Of a stretch of DNA of 64,000 nucleotides, positions 51,679 through 61,198 are shown in pieces. This DNA is from Chamaesiphon sp041738715 (lineage in GTDB: Bacteria; Cyanobacteriota; Cyanobacteriia; Cyanobacteriales; Chamaesiphonaceae). The stretch is from NCBI GenBank assembly GCA_041738715.1, contig JBGSPI010000087.1:62001-126000 (forward strand). Direction: 5' to 3'. The notes under the pieces are model-generated. The model was given only the letters and a program-made list of their open reading frames with translations. It ran no database searches and was not told the origin of the DNA. The position numbers and the translations under genes were made by a program. Positions within the stretch are counted from its first letter, which is position 1; every line of letters starts with the position of its first letter.

Positions 51679-53160
51679 ATGGCAGATCTCAATGGTGTAA
51701 TAATGCAGTACTTCCACTGGTATGTGCCTGCGGATGGCAGCCTGTGGCAAGAAGTGAGTGATCGAGCCACATCACTTGCCCAAAGCGGTTTTACTGCTGT
51801 GTGGCTGCCGCCAGCCTATAAGGGCATCAGTGGTGGATTTGATGTCGGGTATGGGGTCTACGATCTATATGATTTGGGGGAATTTAATCAGCACGATAGT
51901 ATTCGGACAAAGTACGGGACAAAGGAGCAGTATCTCCAGGCAATTTCAGCACTCCACCAACAGGGGATTCAAGTCTACGCGGATGCTGTACTCAACCATA
52001 AAATGGGCGCAGATTTCCCGGAAACGCCCAAAGCAACACCTTACTCTCAAACTGATCGACTAAATCCCAAAGGTGAATTACAAGAAATTAAAACATATAC
52101 CCACTTTAAGTTTCCCAATCGCCAGGGCAAATATTCCGACTTTGAATGGCACTGGTGGCATTTTGATGCAGTAGATTATAACGAATATAACCCTGAAGAT
52201 CGATCGACAGTTTATCTATTAGAAGGTAAAAAGTTCGATGATTATGTTGCCCTAGAAAATGGCAATTTTTCTTATCTGATGGGTTGCGATCTTGACTTTC
52301 AAAATCCAGACGTTCGGGCTGAATTAATTCGTTGGGGTAAATGGTATCTAGATACAACTGGCATTGATGGTTTTCGGCTGGATGCCATCAAACATATTTC
52401 TACTTGGTTCTTCCCTGAATGGCTTGATGCTCTAGAAAAACACGTAGGTAAAGATCTAGTTGTCATCGGTGAATATTGGCGCAATGATGCTGCCAATCTC
52501 CGTTGGTATATCGAAGCAGTTGGCGGTCGGATGTCGATTTTTGATGTGCCGCTACACTACAATTTTTCTAATGCCAGCAAGCAAGGCAGTAAGTATAATC
52601 TAGCGCAGATCTTTGATGGCACTCTGACTCAAACCAATCCTGTTTATGCGGTCACTTTCGTTGAGAACCACGATTCTCAACCGCTGCAAGCACTCGAATC
52701 AGTGGTGGAAGATTGGTTTAAACCGATCGCTTACGCACTAATTTTATTGCGCGAAGCTGGCTATCCCTGCGTATTTTATGCTGATTATTATGGGGCTGAA
52801 TATTGCGATCGCGGACGCGATGGCAATCAATATCCGATTACGCTGACATCCCATCGATCGATTCTCGATATTCTCCTCCAAGCCAGACAAAAATATGCCT
52901 ACGGCTTACAGTATGATTATCTCGACCATCCGAATACGATTGGCTGGACACGATCTGGTGATGGGACTCATCCTCAATCAATGGCGGTAATCGCGAGTAA
53001 TAGCAGAGATGGTTACAAATGGATGAATGTGGGTAAAATTCATACCAAATTTGTCGATCTAACCGGGCATATTTCCGACTCAATTATCACTAATCGAGAT
53101 GGTTGGGGGCGATTTACCTGTCGAGGTGGATCTGTATCTGTTTGGGTGAGCGAGGTTTAA
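51679..53160 (+). CDS. Cytoplasmic alpha-amylase (GH13)
   Basis: 493 residues from the ATG at 51679, which follows AAGGTAG; an in-frame GTG at 51646 is less likely. The GH13 catalytic triad is visible: GFRLDAIKHI (nucleophile Asp), VVIGEYWRND (acid Glu) and VENHDSQP (third Asp). The N-terminus (GVIMQYFHWYVPADGSLWQEV) is that of intracellular alpha-amylases such as AmyS. There is no signal peptide, so it probably acts on glycogen or maltodextrin inside the cell. A hairpin follows the stop. Confidence 0.93.
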   Translation: MADLNGVIMQYFHWYVPADGSLWQEVSDRATSLAQSGFTAVWLPPAYKGISGGFDVGYGVYDLYDLGEFNQHDSIRTKYGTKEQYLQAISALHQQGIQVYADAVLNHKMGADFPETPKATPYSQTDRLNPKGELQEIKTYTHFKFPNRQGKYSDFEWHWWHFDAVDYNEYNPEDRSTVYLLEGKKFDDYVALENGNFSYLMGCDLDFQNPDVRAELIRWGKWYLDTTGIDGFRLDAIKHISTWFFPEWLDALEKHVGKDLVVIGEYWRNDAANLRWYIEAVGGRMSIFDVPLHYNFSNASKQGSKYNLAQIFDGTLTQTNPVYAVTFVENHDSQPLQALESVVEDWFKPIAYALILLREAGYPCVFYADYYGAEYCDRGRDGNQYPITLTSHRSILDILLQARQKYAYGLQYDYLDHPNTIGWTRSGDGTHPQSMAVIASNSRDGYKWMNVGKIHTKFVDLTGHISDSIITNRDGWGRFTCRGGSVSVWVSEV

Positions 53161-53172
53161 GGATTTAGACAC

Positions 53173-53211
53173 GGGAGTTGAGATTTGGGGAACTATCAAT
53201 TCCCAACTCCC
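53173..53211. terminator. Hairpin between convergent amylase and DUF2996 genes
   Basis: GGGAGTTG (53173-53180) pairs with CAACTCCC (53204-53211), with an inner GGGAA/TTCCC. It is symmetrical and could end both transcripts, but there is no strong T-run. Confidence 0.5.
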
Positions 53212-53224
53212 TAATTTCGATCTT

Positions 53225-53749
53225 TTAATTTCTCGTCAGCCATTTTTGACCGTTGAGTCGAAGAACTACACCAGAAACTAGGAGATCGAGGGTAATTTTA
53301 CGTTCATCGATCAGAAAAGGCTCGATCGAACTAGGTTTAGTCACCCGTTCCATACAAGAAATCGCCCGTTGACCTTGAATATTATCATCGAAGAAATAGA
53401 CGTTAAACTGGCGTTTACCACCGTTCCAGTGACCGACGACTTGACTGCAAGGGGCGGCTGTTTCAAAGCCTGTGACGGCTATTTTTGATTGCTCTAGAGC
53501 AAGATTCAGATCGCTAATTCCCTGTGCTGCCAGAGCTTGCTGGAGGGCGGGGAGATAATCTTGATTGATAAACTCCGTAAAGGGTTTATCTTCAACCGCA
53601 GGTGGTTTTTCTTTTTTTGGGGGGACTTTTTTTTCAGCTGGTGCAGCAGTGTCAGTAGGGGTTGCTGATGCTTCAGTTGCGGCTGGTTTAGCTTTTTTGG
53701 CTCCAGCTTTGGCTGCGGGGGCTACTGGATCTTGAGATTCTTCTACCAT
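53225..53749 (-). CDS. DUF2996 protein
   Basis: 174 residues from the ATG at 53749; an in-frame ATG at 53842 would add 31 residues unlike the family. Residues 1-75 are a low-complexity Ala/Lys/Pro linker (AAKAGAKKAKPAATEA). The C-terminal domain (FTEFINQDYLPALQQALAAQGI ... QVVGHWNGGKRQFNVYFFDD ... FLIDERKITLDLLV) matches cyanobacterial DUF2996, of unknown role. No membrane segment or signal peptide is present from the chosen start. Confidence 0.72.
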   Translation of the reverse strand: MVEESQDPVAPAAKAGAKKAKPAATEASATPTDTAAPAEKKVPPKKEKPPAVEDKPFTEFINQDYLPALQQALAAQGISDLNLALEQSKIAVTGFETAAPCSQVVGHWNGGKRQFNVYFFDDNIQGQRAISCMERVTKPSSIEPFLIDERKITLDLLVSGVVLRLNGQKWLTRN

Positions 53750-53912
53750 ATCGCTTGTGCTGCCTTGCAGTGAACAGTAAACTTCAATTTTGCTTAGGGT
53801 TAAGGTAGCTGTGGTGAAAACCACCAGCGACTTTTTGGACATCTGCTGATATCAATCTTATTTTACCGCGATCGCCACCAGCAAACACAAATGATCGGTC
53901 GGTGGCAATTTT

Positions 53913-54422
53913 TCATCTCCATAAGTTACTGAGTAAACTCAATACCAGTACGGTGATAGCACCCACGGCGATCGCAAACACTAACAGTCCAACAATCAAT
54001 AACCCAATGAATAATTTATCAGCTTTTGCACTAGTTTGAGGTGCCTTGACATGACTTTCGACAATCTGCATATTCCGCAAATTAGCTTTGGAAACCACAT
54101 CAAACACATCTCCCACAACTGGTACAGAACCAACTACTGTATCAATTAGCAGATTCATTACCATCCGCACCAATGCTTCGCGGGGTAAACCTATCAACGC
54201 GGCTTCGATGATGATATAGCCAGAGAGTGCGGCACTAATCGTATCCCCACCACCAGGAATTAAACCGATCACCGGATCTAGCCCGATTCTTTGGTTTGTG
54301 CCGGGAATCAGGATGGCACTATCTAGTAATCGACTTAATTGGCGCAGTCTTTTCAATCGTGGCGAGTGGGAGAGATCGGCTTCATTCACCAAAGCATTGT
54401 TTTCCTGTCTAGATTCTGTCAT
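53913..54422 (-). CDS. DUF4112 membrane protein
   Basis: 169 residues. The DUF4112 core is LDSAILIPGTNQRIGLDPVIGLIPGGGDTISAALSGYII, followed by LIDTVVGSVPVVGDVFDV. A membrane segment (LLIVGLLVFAIAVGAITVLVLSLL) is at the C-terminus. The function of the family is unknown. It lies 70 bases upstream of the DUF2996 extended frame on the same strand. Confidence 0.82.
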   Translation of the reverse strand: MTESRQENNALVNEADLSHSPRLKRLRQLSRLLDSAILIPGTNQRIGLDPVIGLIPGGGDTISAALSGYIIIEAALIGLPREALVRMVMNLLIDTVVGSVPVVGDVFDVVSKANLRNMQIVESHVKAPQTSAKADKLFIGLLIVGLLVFAIAVGAITVLVLSLLSNLWR

Positions 54423-54566
54423 GGGTTTAGTTCTTCGATCGATTAAAATTGGATGTCATGATTTGATGTTTAGTTAGATGGAACAGAGATCGAATCGCCG
54501 TCTTACTTGAATTTGGACTAATTAATCGGGATAGAAAGAACACTATTTAAACTGAAAATTGAGAGT

Positions 54567-55553
54567 TCAAGTACTCGATCGAATCCCCCGCAATTCCATT
54601 TGTTCCATAAAGAATTCTTCTAATGAAGCTCGTCCCTGTTTGAGTGAGATTAACTCAGCATTTAATAATCGTAATGTCGCCATAAATTCCTGTGGTTCGC
54701 CCTGAATTTGACCATACCAAAGATCGTCACGATAGGTGACATTTTTCAACCAGCGACTGAGCACGTCCATATTTCCGCCGCGACCAGAAACATAGTAATA
54801 TCGATCGCGGTTAGTCAACAATTCTTCTAAAGTTCCGCAGCAAATCAATTCACCTTTGGCGAGGATACCAACCCGGCTACAAATTTGTTCTACTTCAGTC
54901 AAAATATGACTATTAAAGAAGACAGTTTTGCCAGCATCACCTAATGAAATAATAATATCACGCATCTGTTTGCGCCCCAAGGGATCTAGCCCAGACATCG
55001 GTTCATCCAGAAAGATCAGTTCAGGATCGTTGATTAGGGCAGTCGCCATCCCGACCCGTTGCACCATCCCTTTGGAGTACTGACGCAGTTGTTTTTTTTG
55101 CGCTGAAGATCGAGCTAAACCGACTAGATCTAGTAATTCGGGAATGCGTTGCTTTTGGATCGATCTGGGAATTTCAAATAAGCCAGCCGTGTATTCTAAT
55201 AATTCCCAACCGGTGAGAAAATCATAAAAATAAGGATTTTCTGGTAAATAACCGATTCTTTGTTTAACCGATCGATTTCCCAAGGGTTTGCCAAGTAATC
55301 TACCTTTACCACTAGTTGGGCGCACGATGCCGACTAATGCCTTAAGCAAGGTCGTTTTTCCCGCACCATTTAAACCGAGTAAACCAAATGTTTCGCCTTG
55401 ATAAACCTGGAGTGTGCAATCTTTAAGTGATTCGACTTTTTGATTGAGCCAAAATCCAGTTCGATATACTTTACCTAATTGATATGTTTCGATCGCCGGT
55501 TCGATCTCATCGGTTATTTGGGTCTGGATTGGGATGTCAGTTAGTATAGTCAT
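54567..55553 (-). CDS. ABC transporter ATP-binding protein
   Basis: 328 residues from the ATG at 55553 (a TTG four codons upstream is rejected). Walker A is GLLGLNGAGKTTLLK, the signature YSKGMVQRVGMATALI and Walker B LIFLDEPMSGLDPLGRKQ. A C-terminal extension of about 90 residues (VSGRGGNMDVLSRWL ... GRASLEEFFMEQM) is usual in ABC-2-type exporters. The partner permease is not adjacent. The substrate is unknown; drug or polysaccharide export is common for the family. Confidence 0.9.
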   Translation of the reverse strand: MTILTDIPIQTQITDEIEPAIETYQLGKVYRTGFWLNQKVESLKDCTLQVYQGETFGLLGLNGAGKTTLLKALVGIVRPTSGKGRLLGKPLGNRSVKQRIGYLPENPYFYDFLTGWELLEYTAGLFEIPRSIQKQRIPELLDLVGLARSSAQKKQLRQYSKGMVQRVGMATALINDPELIFLDEPMSGLDPLGRKQMRDIIISLGDAGKTVFFNSHILTEVEQICSRVGILAKGELICCGTLEELLTNRDRYYYVSGRGGNMDVLSRWLKNVTYRDDLWYGQIQGEPQEFMATLRLLNAELISLKQGRASLEEFFMEQMELRGIRSST

Positions 55554-55614
55554 AATTCTAGACAAATCGGGGATGAGTGGATGGATGGATCAGATCAGGT
55601 GAATTATCAATTCC

Positions 55615-56049
55615 CTAACTCCACCATTCGATAAAATCAAGCATGATCTGTTGATGAATTGGACCAATGGGACGTTCTGCCTGGGCGATGGGAGAATAGG
55701 CATAACCAGCTTCGATTTGGGTGGGAGTAAGTAAGCCCAAATCCCAACCTTCCTGCAAAACTAATTGATCGATATCAACAGTCAGTGGTGAATAGAAAAC
55801 ATGCCTGATCACGCGATCGTCACTATAGCAACCAAACGCTTTTGGATCGAGCATATCATAGTTAATTTCCTCCTTGATTTCCCGTTGTACGGCAATCTCT
55901 GGTGTCTCACCTGGTTCCATGTGTCCGCCAAAAAAGCCCCACAAACCGGGATAGAGGATCGTAGGAATATTATCCCGCAATTGCATCAAAAACTTACCAT
56001 CACGCGGGAGGATTGCCAGCGCAACTTCAATAGGTTGATTGTGATTCAT
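55615..56049 (-). CDS. NUDIX hydrolase
   Basis: 144 residues. The Nudix box GHMEPGETPEIAVQREIKEE is complete (GX5EX7REUXEE). The protein hydrolyses a nucleoside diphosphate linked to another group; the substrate cannot be told. It begins four bases after the start of the CHASE2 kinase region's downstream side and is close to the ABC ATPase on the same strand. Confidence 0.9.
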   Translation of the reverse strand: MNHNQPIEVALAILPRDGKFLMQLRDNIPTILYPGLWGFFGGHMEPGETPEIAVQREIKEEINYDMLDPKAFGCYSDDRVIRHVFYSPLTVDIDQLVLQEGWDLGLLTPTQIEAGYAYSPIAQAERPIGPIHQQIMLDFIEWWS

Positions 56050-56089
56050 ATCAGGCCTAAATATTTAAAAATATTACTATTTATTCTCG

Positions 56090-58354
56090 TCAAAAAGGTA
56101 GCGCGATTAAAATTTCACTGGCGGACTGGTAGCGATCGGGGAAATGATATGCGACCATCCGATCCAAGATTTGGGCGAGTGCTGGAGAGACAGTAGCCAG
56201 ATCTCGCCACCGCAGATTCCCTGTCTGCTCGTCAACTGGTAGATAACGCGGATGCGTGTTGGTCAGGGCTTCGATCGCGATCGATCCGAGGGCATAGAGA
56301 TCGCTACTATAATTAGGCTTACCAGCATACTGTTCTGGCGGGGTATAGCCGCGAGTGCCGATGGCAATGGTGAGATCGCCGTCTTCAGGTCGTTGGGGTT
56401 GGATTTCCTTCACCGCACCAAAATCAATCACGACTAGTTTGCCAGTGTGCCGATCTCGAATAATATTACCAGGCTTGAGATCGCGATGAATCACATGTTG
56501 ACTGTGAATAAAGCCCAGTACAGGTAATAACTGCTGCAATAAATCTAATACTTGCGCCTCGCTCCAAGGTGCCGTCGCACCCTCTAGTTCGTGAGCTAGT
56601 GTGGTGCCATCGATAAATTCTTGGACTAGATAAAATTCCTGCCGATCCTCAAAATATGCCAGCAGATGGGGAATTTGGGAATGATGTCCCAACTTGGAAA
56701 GAATTTCAGCTTCAGTATTGAATAGTCGCCGCGCCAAATTGACGAAATTTGCATCCTTGCGCGCTGGCACCAATTGTTTGATTACACATTGAGGTTGTCC
56801 AGGCCGTTTGATATCGCGGGCGAGATAGGTGACCCCAAAACCACCGGAACCTAGAGTATGTTGTGCTTGGTAACGCCCATCTAGCAGGTAATTAGGTGGC
56901 ATGGTGCCGACAAGCGGACTGGGGGTTTGGTTTTGCTTGAGTGTAGGCTGTTCTGCTCCAAGCATCGTTGTCGCTGGCAACTCTGTTGGCGGCAATGCCG
57001 TCGGTGCTGGTGTTGGTGTTGTCGGTGGGATGGTTTGGCGCAAGAGTAATTGGAGCGCGGCGATCGTTTGTTCGCGATCGCTGACTAAACCTGCCATGTC
57101 TTGCTGTTGTTGCTGGGTTTGATAACTAGTCAGGCCTAAAACGCCGACACTACTAGTAATTAAACCAATTAAGGGACTAACGATCGGCAGCCAACCCGTC
57201 TGCATGAAGGCGATTGCACATCCCCCCAGGAGTAAGATGACGGCTCCGCCAGTGACAATTACTAATCTTGCTGGATGGCGCACATGCCAAGCTAATAAGC
57301 TACCTGTTAGACACCAGATCCCGATCCAAATGCCCTCTAGCCAATCGGGGATAAACCACCACAAGGGTTGGCGATCGAGAACTGTATTCAGGATTTGGCT
57401 AGTAATTTGAGCATGGATCATCACGCCTGGGGTACTGGCATCTTCTGCTTTTCCCGCACTAAAGGGGGTGAGAAATTCATCTTTAAGCGAACTAGCTGTA
57501 GAACCAATTAAGACAATTCGACCTTTAATTAGCTGAGCATCGACTCGATTTTCTAGCAGATCTGAGATTGTGACGATCGGCGCAATCTGGTTGGGTTGCT
57601 GATAATTGATTAAAATCTGATAGCCGCCAGACTCGGCTTGTTGATAACCCCCATCATGGCTGGAGAGGGGGCGAAAATGCGCTCGGTGGAGATAAAACTG
57701 ATTTTGGTCGTCAAATTGACCTTGGTAATTATGCTGGCGGTGGAGGTATTCTTGCGCTAATTGAAGCGCGAAACTGGTTTCACTGGTGCAGGGTGAATTG
57801 CGATCGCGAGACATAAATAATAATGCCCGCCTGACAATGCTATCTCGATCGAGCAACAGATCGACAAAGCCCAATTGCTCGGCCGGAATTCCTGGTGGCC
57901 CTGCAATTCCGGGATTTTTGAGATTGCGATGGTGACAACCAGGCACGATTAGATCGTTTTGCTGCCAGATTTTTACCAAATCTGCATGTCCGGGATTAAC
58001 AGGACTGGCGCGAAAAATATCTAGTCCAATCAGACTGGCTTTCGCATCAGTCAGTTTTTGAATAATTTGGGCAATGGTGCGATCGGGTAATGGCCAAGTT
58101 CCCTGTCGATTGAGATCTTCTTCGGTAATTGCGACCACCAATAATCTCTCGATCGATCCTGGGGATGCTTTAGCTGAAAGATTTTTCCAGCGCACTCCCT
58201 GGTCATAAGCTGCCAGTTCACTCATCTCCAGCCAGCCTAGCTGTTTAGCACCCACTACCACCCCCATCACCCCTAAACTAACACCAGCAATCGTCATTAG
58301 GTTCCAATGTAATTTTCGACTAACGATCGATTTCCAGACTGATGATAGTTGCAT
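56090..58354 (-). CDS. CHASE2-domain serine/threonine protein kinase
   Basis: 754 residues. One N-terminal membrane segment (about 20-40) leads into a CHASE2 sensor domain outside the membrane (about 45-330, with WPLPDRTIAQIIQKLTDAKASLIGLDIF and GRIVLIGSTASSLKDEFLTPFSAG). Two to three membrane segments (about 335-405) follow, then a short coiled-coil and a Pro/Thr-rich linker. The kinase domain (about 490-754) has LGSGGFGVTYLARD, CVIKQL, HRDLKPGN, DFGAVKE and GTRGYTPPEQY, so it looks catalytically complete. It would sense an extracellular signal and phosphorylate proteins. A G-rich repeat block lies just upstream. Confidence 0.92.
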   Translation of the reverse strand: MQLSSVWKSIVSRKLHWNLMTIAGVSLGVMGVVVGAKQLGWLEMSELAAYDQGVRWKNLSAKASPGSIERLLVVAITEEDLNRQGTWPLPDRTIAQIIQKLTDAKASLIGLDIFRASPVNPGHADLVKIWQQNDLIVPGCHHRNLKNPGIAGPPGIPAEQLGFVDLLLDRDSIVRRALLFMSRDRNSPCTSETSFALQLAQEYLHRQHNYQGQFDDQNQFYLHRAHFRPLSSHDGGYQQAESGGYQILINYQQPNQIAPIVTISDLLENRVDAQLIKGRIVLIGSTASSLKDEFLTPFSAGKAEDASTPGVMIHAQITSQILNTVLDRQPLWWFIPDWLEGIWIGIWCLTGSLLAWHVRHPARLVIVTGGAVILLLGGCAIAFMQTGWLPIVSPLIGLITSSVGVLGLTSYQTQQQQQDMAGLVSDREQTIAALQLLLRQTIPPTTPTPAPTALPPTELPATTMLGAEQPTLKQNQTPSPLVGTMPPNYLLDGRYQAQHTLGSGGFGVTYLARDIKRPGQPQCVIKQLVPARKDANFVNLARRLFNTEAEILSKLGHHSQIPHLLAYFEDRQEFYLVQEFIDGTTLAHELEGATAPWSEAQVLDLLQQLLPVLGFIHSQHVIHRDLKPGNIIRDRHTGKLVVIDFGAVKEIQPQRPEDGDLTIAIGTRGYTPPEQYAGKPNYSSDLYALGSIAIEALTNTHPRYLPVDEQTGNLRWRDLATVSPALAQILDRMVAYHFPDRYQSASEILIALPF

Positions 58355-58365
58355 CTAAAAATGTC

Positions 58366-58437
58366 GAAGTGGGGACGGGGGGACTGGGGGACTGGGGGCG
58401 GTCAGTGAGCGGAGCCGAACTGACGGGGGGACTGGGG
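58366..58437. repeat. GGGGGACT repeats enclosing a palindrome, upstream of the CHASE2 kinase
   Basis: GGGGACGGGGGGACTGGGGGACTGG runs at 58370-58394. GTCAGT (58401-58406) pairs with ACTGAC (58419-58424), and more GGGGGACT units follow. The coding strand carries CCCCCAGT units 20-75 bases upstream of the kinase ATG. Confidence 0.8.
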
Positions 58438-58458
58438 AATTATCAATTATTAATTAAC

Positions 58459-59007
58459 TCAAGACATTGCTTTTTTAAATGCAGGACGAGCAGATAATGC
58501 TTGGATATAATTAACAACGGCTGGATAAGCAGACAAGTCTAATTTGAGCATCAAGGGAATATAAGCTAAAATTGAGCCAACAGCGACATCGACAACACTA
58601 AATTCAGTACCCAATAGGTAGGGTTGTTTACTCAGAATTTCGTTCAGCGGAGTCATTAATTTCGGTAATTCCCGTTCCCGACTGGCTTCAACAAAAATAC
58701 CCGGGCCGATTGTTGCATTGGCAAATAATGTCCACTGAGTGTAGATGGCTTCTTGCTCGATCGATAATTGAGTTTGACTATATTTGCGATTTAGATATAA
58801 CAAAATCGCCCCAGATTCAAATAGGGCGAAGTCTCCATCAACAATTGCTGGTACCTTCCCAAACGGATTAATTTTCAAGAATTCTGGTTGATGATGTTCG
58901 CCGACAGACATATCCAGCAGCACAAATTCATAGGGAATACCTAATTCTTCTAAATACCACCGAACGATCGCCGCTCGACTCCGCGCCCCACCATATAGTT
59001 TAATCAT
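58459..59007 (-). CDS. Glutathione S-transferase
   Basis: 182 residues. The N-terminal domain reads MIKLYGGARSRAAIVRWYLEELGIPYE, with FGKVPAIVDGDFALFESGAILLYLNRKY as the glutathione site. The C-terminal helical domain is short (LLGTEFSVVDVAVGSILAYI). At 182 residues it is shorter than typical GSTs (about 200-220) but the fold seems complete. It is unrelated in detail to the GST at 27956. It probably takes part in detoxification or redox protection. Confidence 0.87.
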   Translation of the reverse strand: MIKLYGGARSRAAIVRWYLEELGIPYEFVLLDMSVGEHHQPEFLKINPFGKVPAIVDGDFALFESGAILLYLNRKYSQTQLSIEQEAIYTQWTLFANATIGPGIFVEASRERELPKLMTPLNEILSKQPYLLGTEFSVVDVAVGSILAYIPLMLKLDLSAYPAVVNYIQALSARPAFKKAMS

Positions 59008-59116
59008 TACTTAATCAATATTCTCGTTGTGTGTATAGCTACCAATCATAGTAGCTTAAGTTGCTAGTTACTTTTTGACCGATGATGAGGGAACTGGGTT
59101 TCTATTAACTTCTATG

Positions 59117-59154
<38 letters not shown>

Positions 59155-59171
59155 GCTAACCCCTAACCTCT

Positions 59172-59663
59172 CTAAAATTGAAGATAGTGCATTAATTCGC
59201 CGATCGATTTACCCGACAATCTTAACCGTTGTTGAAAGTTAACTAAATCGGTAAAATCCCCCCCCTGCTCACGCTGAGTGACAATTTCCTGGGCTAGTTC
59301 TGGCTCAATTGAGGGAATTTGTGCTAGTTCACTCACAGTTGCTTGATTGAGCTTGACAAAAGGCAACGCCAGTGACTGATCATAATACTGAAAACTCAAC
59401 ACTGGAGCCAACCATTGCAGGCGAGGGACAGGGATATTCAGTGCCGCCGATAGGTCAGAAATTGAATAAAAAGCCACTCCCGCTTGACTTAAGGCGACTA
59501 GTTGACGAGCTTGATGGATCGATATTCCTGGCAAGCGCAACCAATCATCAACACTCGCTTGGTTGACATCAATTTTCACCCCTAAATCGGCGGCTACAGC
59601 AATCTCAAATGCCGACTGAAATCGATAGTAAGGGTTTTCGAGGATACGCGATCGTAATGACAT
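59172..59663 (-). CDS. Helix-hairpin-helix (ComEA-like) protein
   Basis: 163 residues from the ATG at 59663. A TTG frame from 59714 would overlap the FMN reductase stop by eight bases and also has a GAGGAG nearby, so the start is uncertain. Two tandem HhH motifs are seen: VNQASVDDWLRLPGISIHQA and LNQATVSELAQIPSIEPELA. HhH domains bind DNA without sequence specificity; ComEA-type proteins bind incoming DNA in transformation, but there is no signal peptide or membrane anchor here, so the role may differ. Confidence 0.75.
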   Translation of the reverse strand: MSLRSRILENPYYRFQSAFEIAVAADLGVKIDVNQASVDDWLRLPGISIHQARQLVALSQAGVAFYSISDLSAALNIPVPRLQWLAPVLSFQYYDQSLALPFVKLNQATVSELAQIPSIEPELAQEIVTQREQGGDFTDLVNFQQRLRLSGKSIGELMHYLQF

Positions 59664-59706
59664 TTTCAGCAGAAACTGAACGGTACGAAATGAGTCGTGG
59701 GTCAAT

Positions 59707-60252
59707 TTAATCAACTCCTCGCAGTTTACGGGTATTCTCCACTAAACTTTGAGCAAATTGGTCTAAACGTTGTGAGAGCTTCTCATCTGAGATTTTACCT
59801 TCAGGTGTAAAAGCTTGCCAAGCTTGGCCGATGGCTACTTGTTCGGGAATCGACCAAGCATGAACCCAGCGGAGAATTACACGTAGGTCATTGAGAGCAT
59901 TACTATTACTCTGCCCACCTAAAATGGTAATAAATCCAGCGACTTTGCCGGAAAGTTGCTCAAAACTCATTAAATCCAAGGCGTTTTTTAGCACGCCACT
60001 GATACTACCATGATATTCTGGTGAAACTAAGATTAACCCATCTGCATCCTTAAACGTATCTTGCATCCGTTTCACATCAGGGTAGTTTGGATATTCATCG
60101 CCACCATCGCAAAATGGTAACTGCATCTGTCTTAAATCTAAAATCTCCACTTCAGCACCCAGAGATCTGACCCGCTCTGCGGCGATCAATAAAGCCTTTT
60201 GACTATAAGAATCTGACCTTAAACTACCGGCAATTCCAACAAATTTGACCAC
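59707..60252 (-). CDS. NADPH-dependent FMN reductase-family protein
   Basis: 181 residues from a GTG at 60252 preceded by AGGAAGT; a TTG at 60288 gives twelve more residues of no family match. The flavodoxin-like fold has VGIAGSLRSDSYSQKAL (FMN phosphate loop), VSPEYHGSISGVLKNALDLM and the C-terminal ILGGQSNSNALNDLRVIL. Such enzymes reduce FMN or quinones with NAD(P)H. It is just upstream of the HhH gene. Confidence 0.88.
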   Translation of the reverse strand: MVKFVGIAGSLRSDSYSQKALLIAAERVRSLGAEVEILDLRQMQLPFCDGGDEYPNYPDVKRMQDTFKDADGLILVSPEYHGSISGVLKNALDLMSFEQLSGKVAGFITILGGQSNSNALNDLRVILRWVHAWSIPEQVAIGQAWQAFTPEGKISDEKLSQRLDQFAQSLVENTRKLRGVD

Positions 60253-60297
60253 GATCGATTTACTTCCTGATACAATATTGACTTTCAATTCTTCAAT

Positions 60298-60699
60298 CTA
60301 TACTCGATCGAGCCATTGACGACGTTTTTGCTCGAATTCATATTCTGAGATCAAGCCATCGGCTCGGAGTTTATCTAACTCTCGAATGGCATCAGCCACG
60401 CTGATGACTGGGTGAGGCTTGGTGATCGGGGCGGCAACTGCGATAATTGGGGTAAAATTATCATCAAAGTGACTACTCTGCTGGGTTAGATACCAGACGG
60501 CTTCGATCGCAGAAGCGATATGGGGAATTGGTGTCCAAGACAATAGTAAATAAATTAGACCCCAAACGGGTTGTCCTAGATAAAACTTATGAAATCCGGC
60601 AATCGGGATCGCCATCCCAACAACAGCTAAAATTACGGCTATTTGGCGATTTTTGGGATTAGGTCGATCGCTAGATGCGGCATTAGTAAGGTCGAACAT
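60298..60699 (-). CDS. TM2-domain protein with SHOCT C-terminus
   Basis: 133 residues. Two membrane segments joined by GFHKFYLGQPVWG are a TM2 domain (AVILAVVGMAIPIAGF and GLIYLLLSWTPIPHIASAIEAVWYL). The C-terminal ADAIRELDKLRADGLISEYEFEQKR is a SHOCT motif, a short helical hairpin common at the ends of bacterial membrane proteins. The function is unknown. It lies 46 bases upstream of the FMN reductase on the same strand and is divergent from the DUF1825 gene. Confidence 0.85.
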   Translation of the reverse strand: MFDLTNAASSDRPNPKNRQIAVILAVVGMAIPIAGFHKFYLGQPVWGLIYLLLSWTPIPHIASAIEAVWYLTQQSSHFDDNFTPIIAVAAPITKPHPVISVADAIRELDKLRADGLISEYEFEQKRRQWLDRV

Positions 60700-60822
60700 T
60701 AACCGATCCTCAAATACGGTAAACCGCAGTTCTCAGGGGTTGGAGACTGACTTAGAATGTGAATACGAGCATGGGCAACTATGCCTTCCCTCTAGTTTAA
60801 CTTTACTACCATTTACTGCGTC

Positions 60823-61140
60823 ATGGGATTTTTTGATTCTGACATCATCCAACAGGAAGCGAAACAGTTGTTTGAAGATTATCAACATCTGACACAACTA
60901 GGCGGTAGCTATGGTAAATTCGATCGCGAAGGCAAGATCATGTTTATCGATCGGATGGAGACGTTGCTCGATCGCTATAAGATTTTTATGAAACGATTTG
61001 AACTCTCTGATGACTTCATGGCAAAAATGACCGTGGAGCAAATGAATACGCAGATGAGTCAGTTTGGCATTACCCCAACTCAAATGTTTGACCAAATGAA
61101 CATCACCCTCGAACGGATGAAGTCGGAAATTGATAAGTAG
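60823..61140 (+). CDS. DUF1825 protein
   Basis: 105 residues, all helical, no signal peptide. MGFFDSDIIQQEAKQLFEDYQ and IMFIDRMETLLDRYKIFMKRFELS are the hallmarks of cyanobacterial DUF1825. It is small and acidic/amphipathic; the role is unknown. It ends 59 bases from the PBP1A stop, with which it converges. Confidence 0.85.
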   Translation: MGFFDSDIIQQEAKQLFEDYQHLTQLGGSYGKFDREGKIMFIDRMETLLDRYKIFMKRFELSDDFMAKMTVEQMNTQMSQFGITPTQMFDQMNITLERMKSEIDK

Positions 61141-61198
61141 GGTTTAGGGAGCAGGGCGAAAGAGTTGATTCATGGCTTCTTCTTTAATCCACCCACCC

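Noticed and set aside
59172..59714. Competence operon around the HhH gene and dprA
   Set aside because: dprA is 12 kb away, and the HhH protein has no membrane anchor as ComEA would have.
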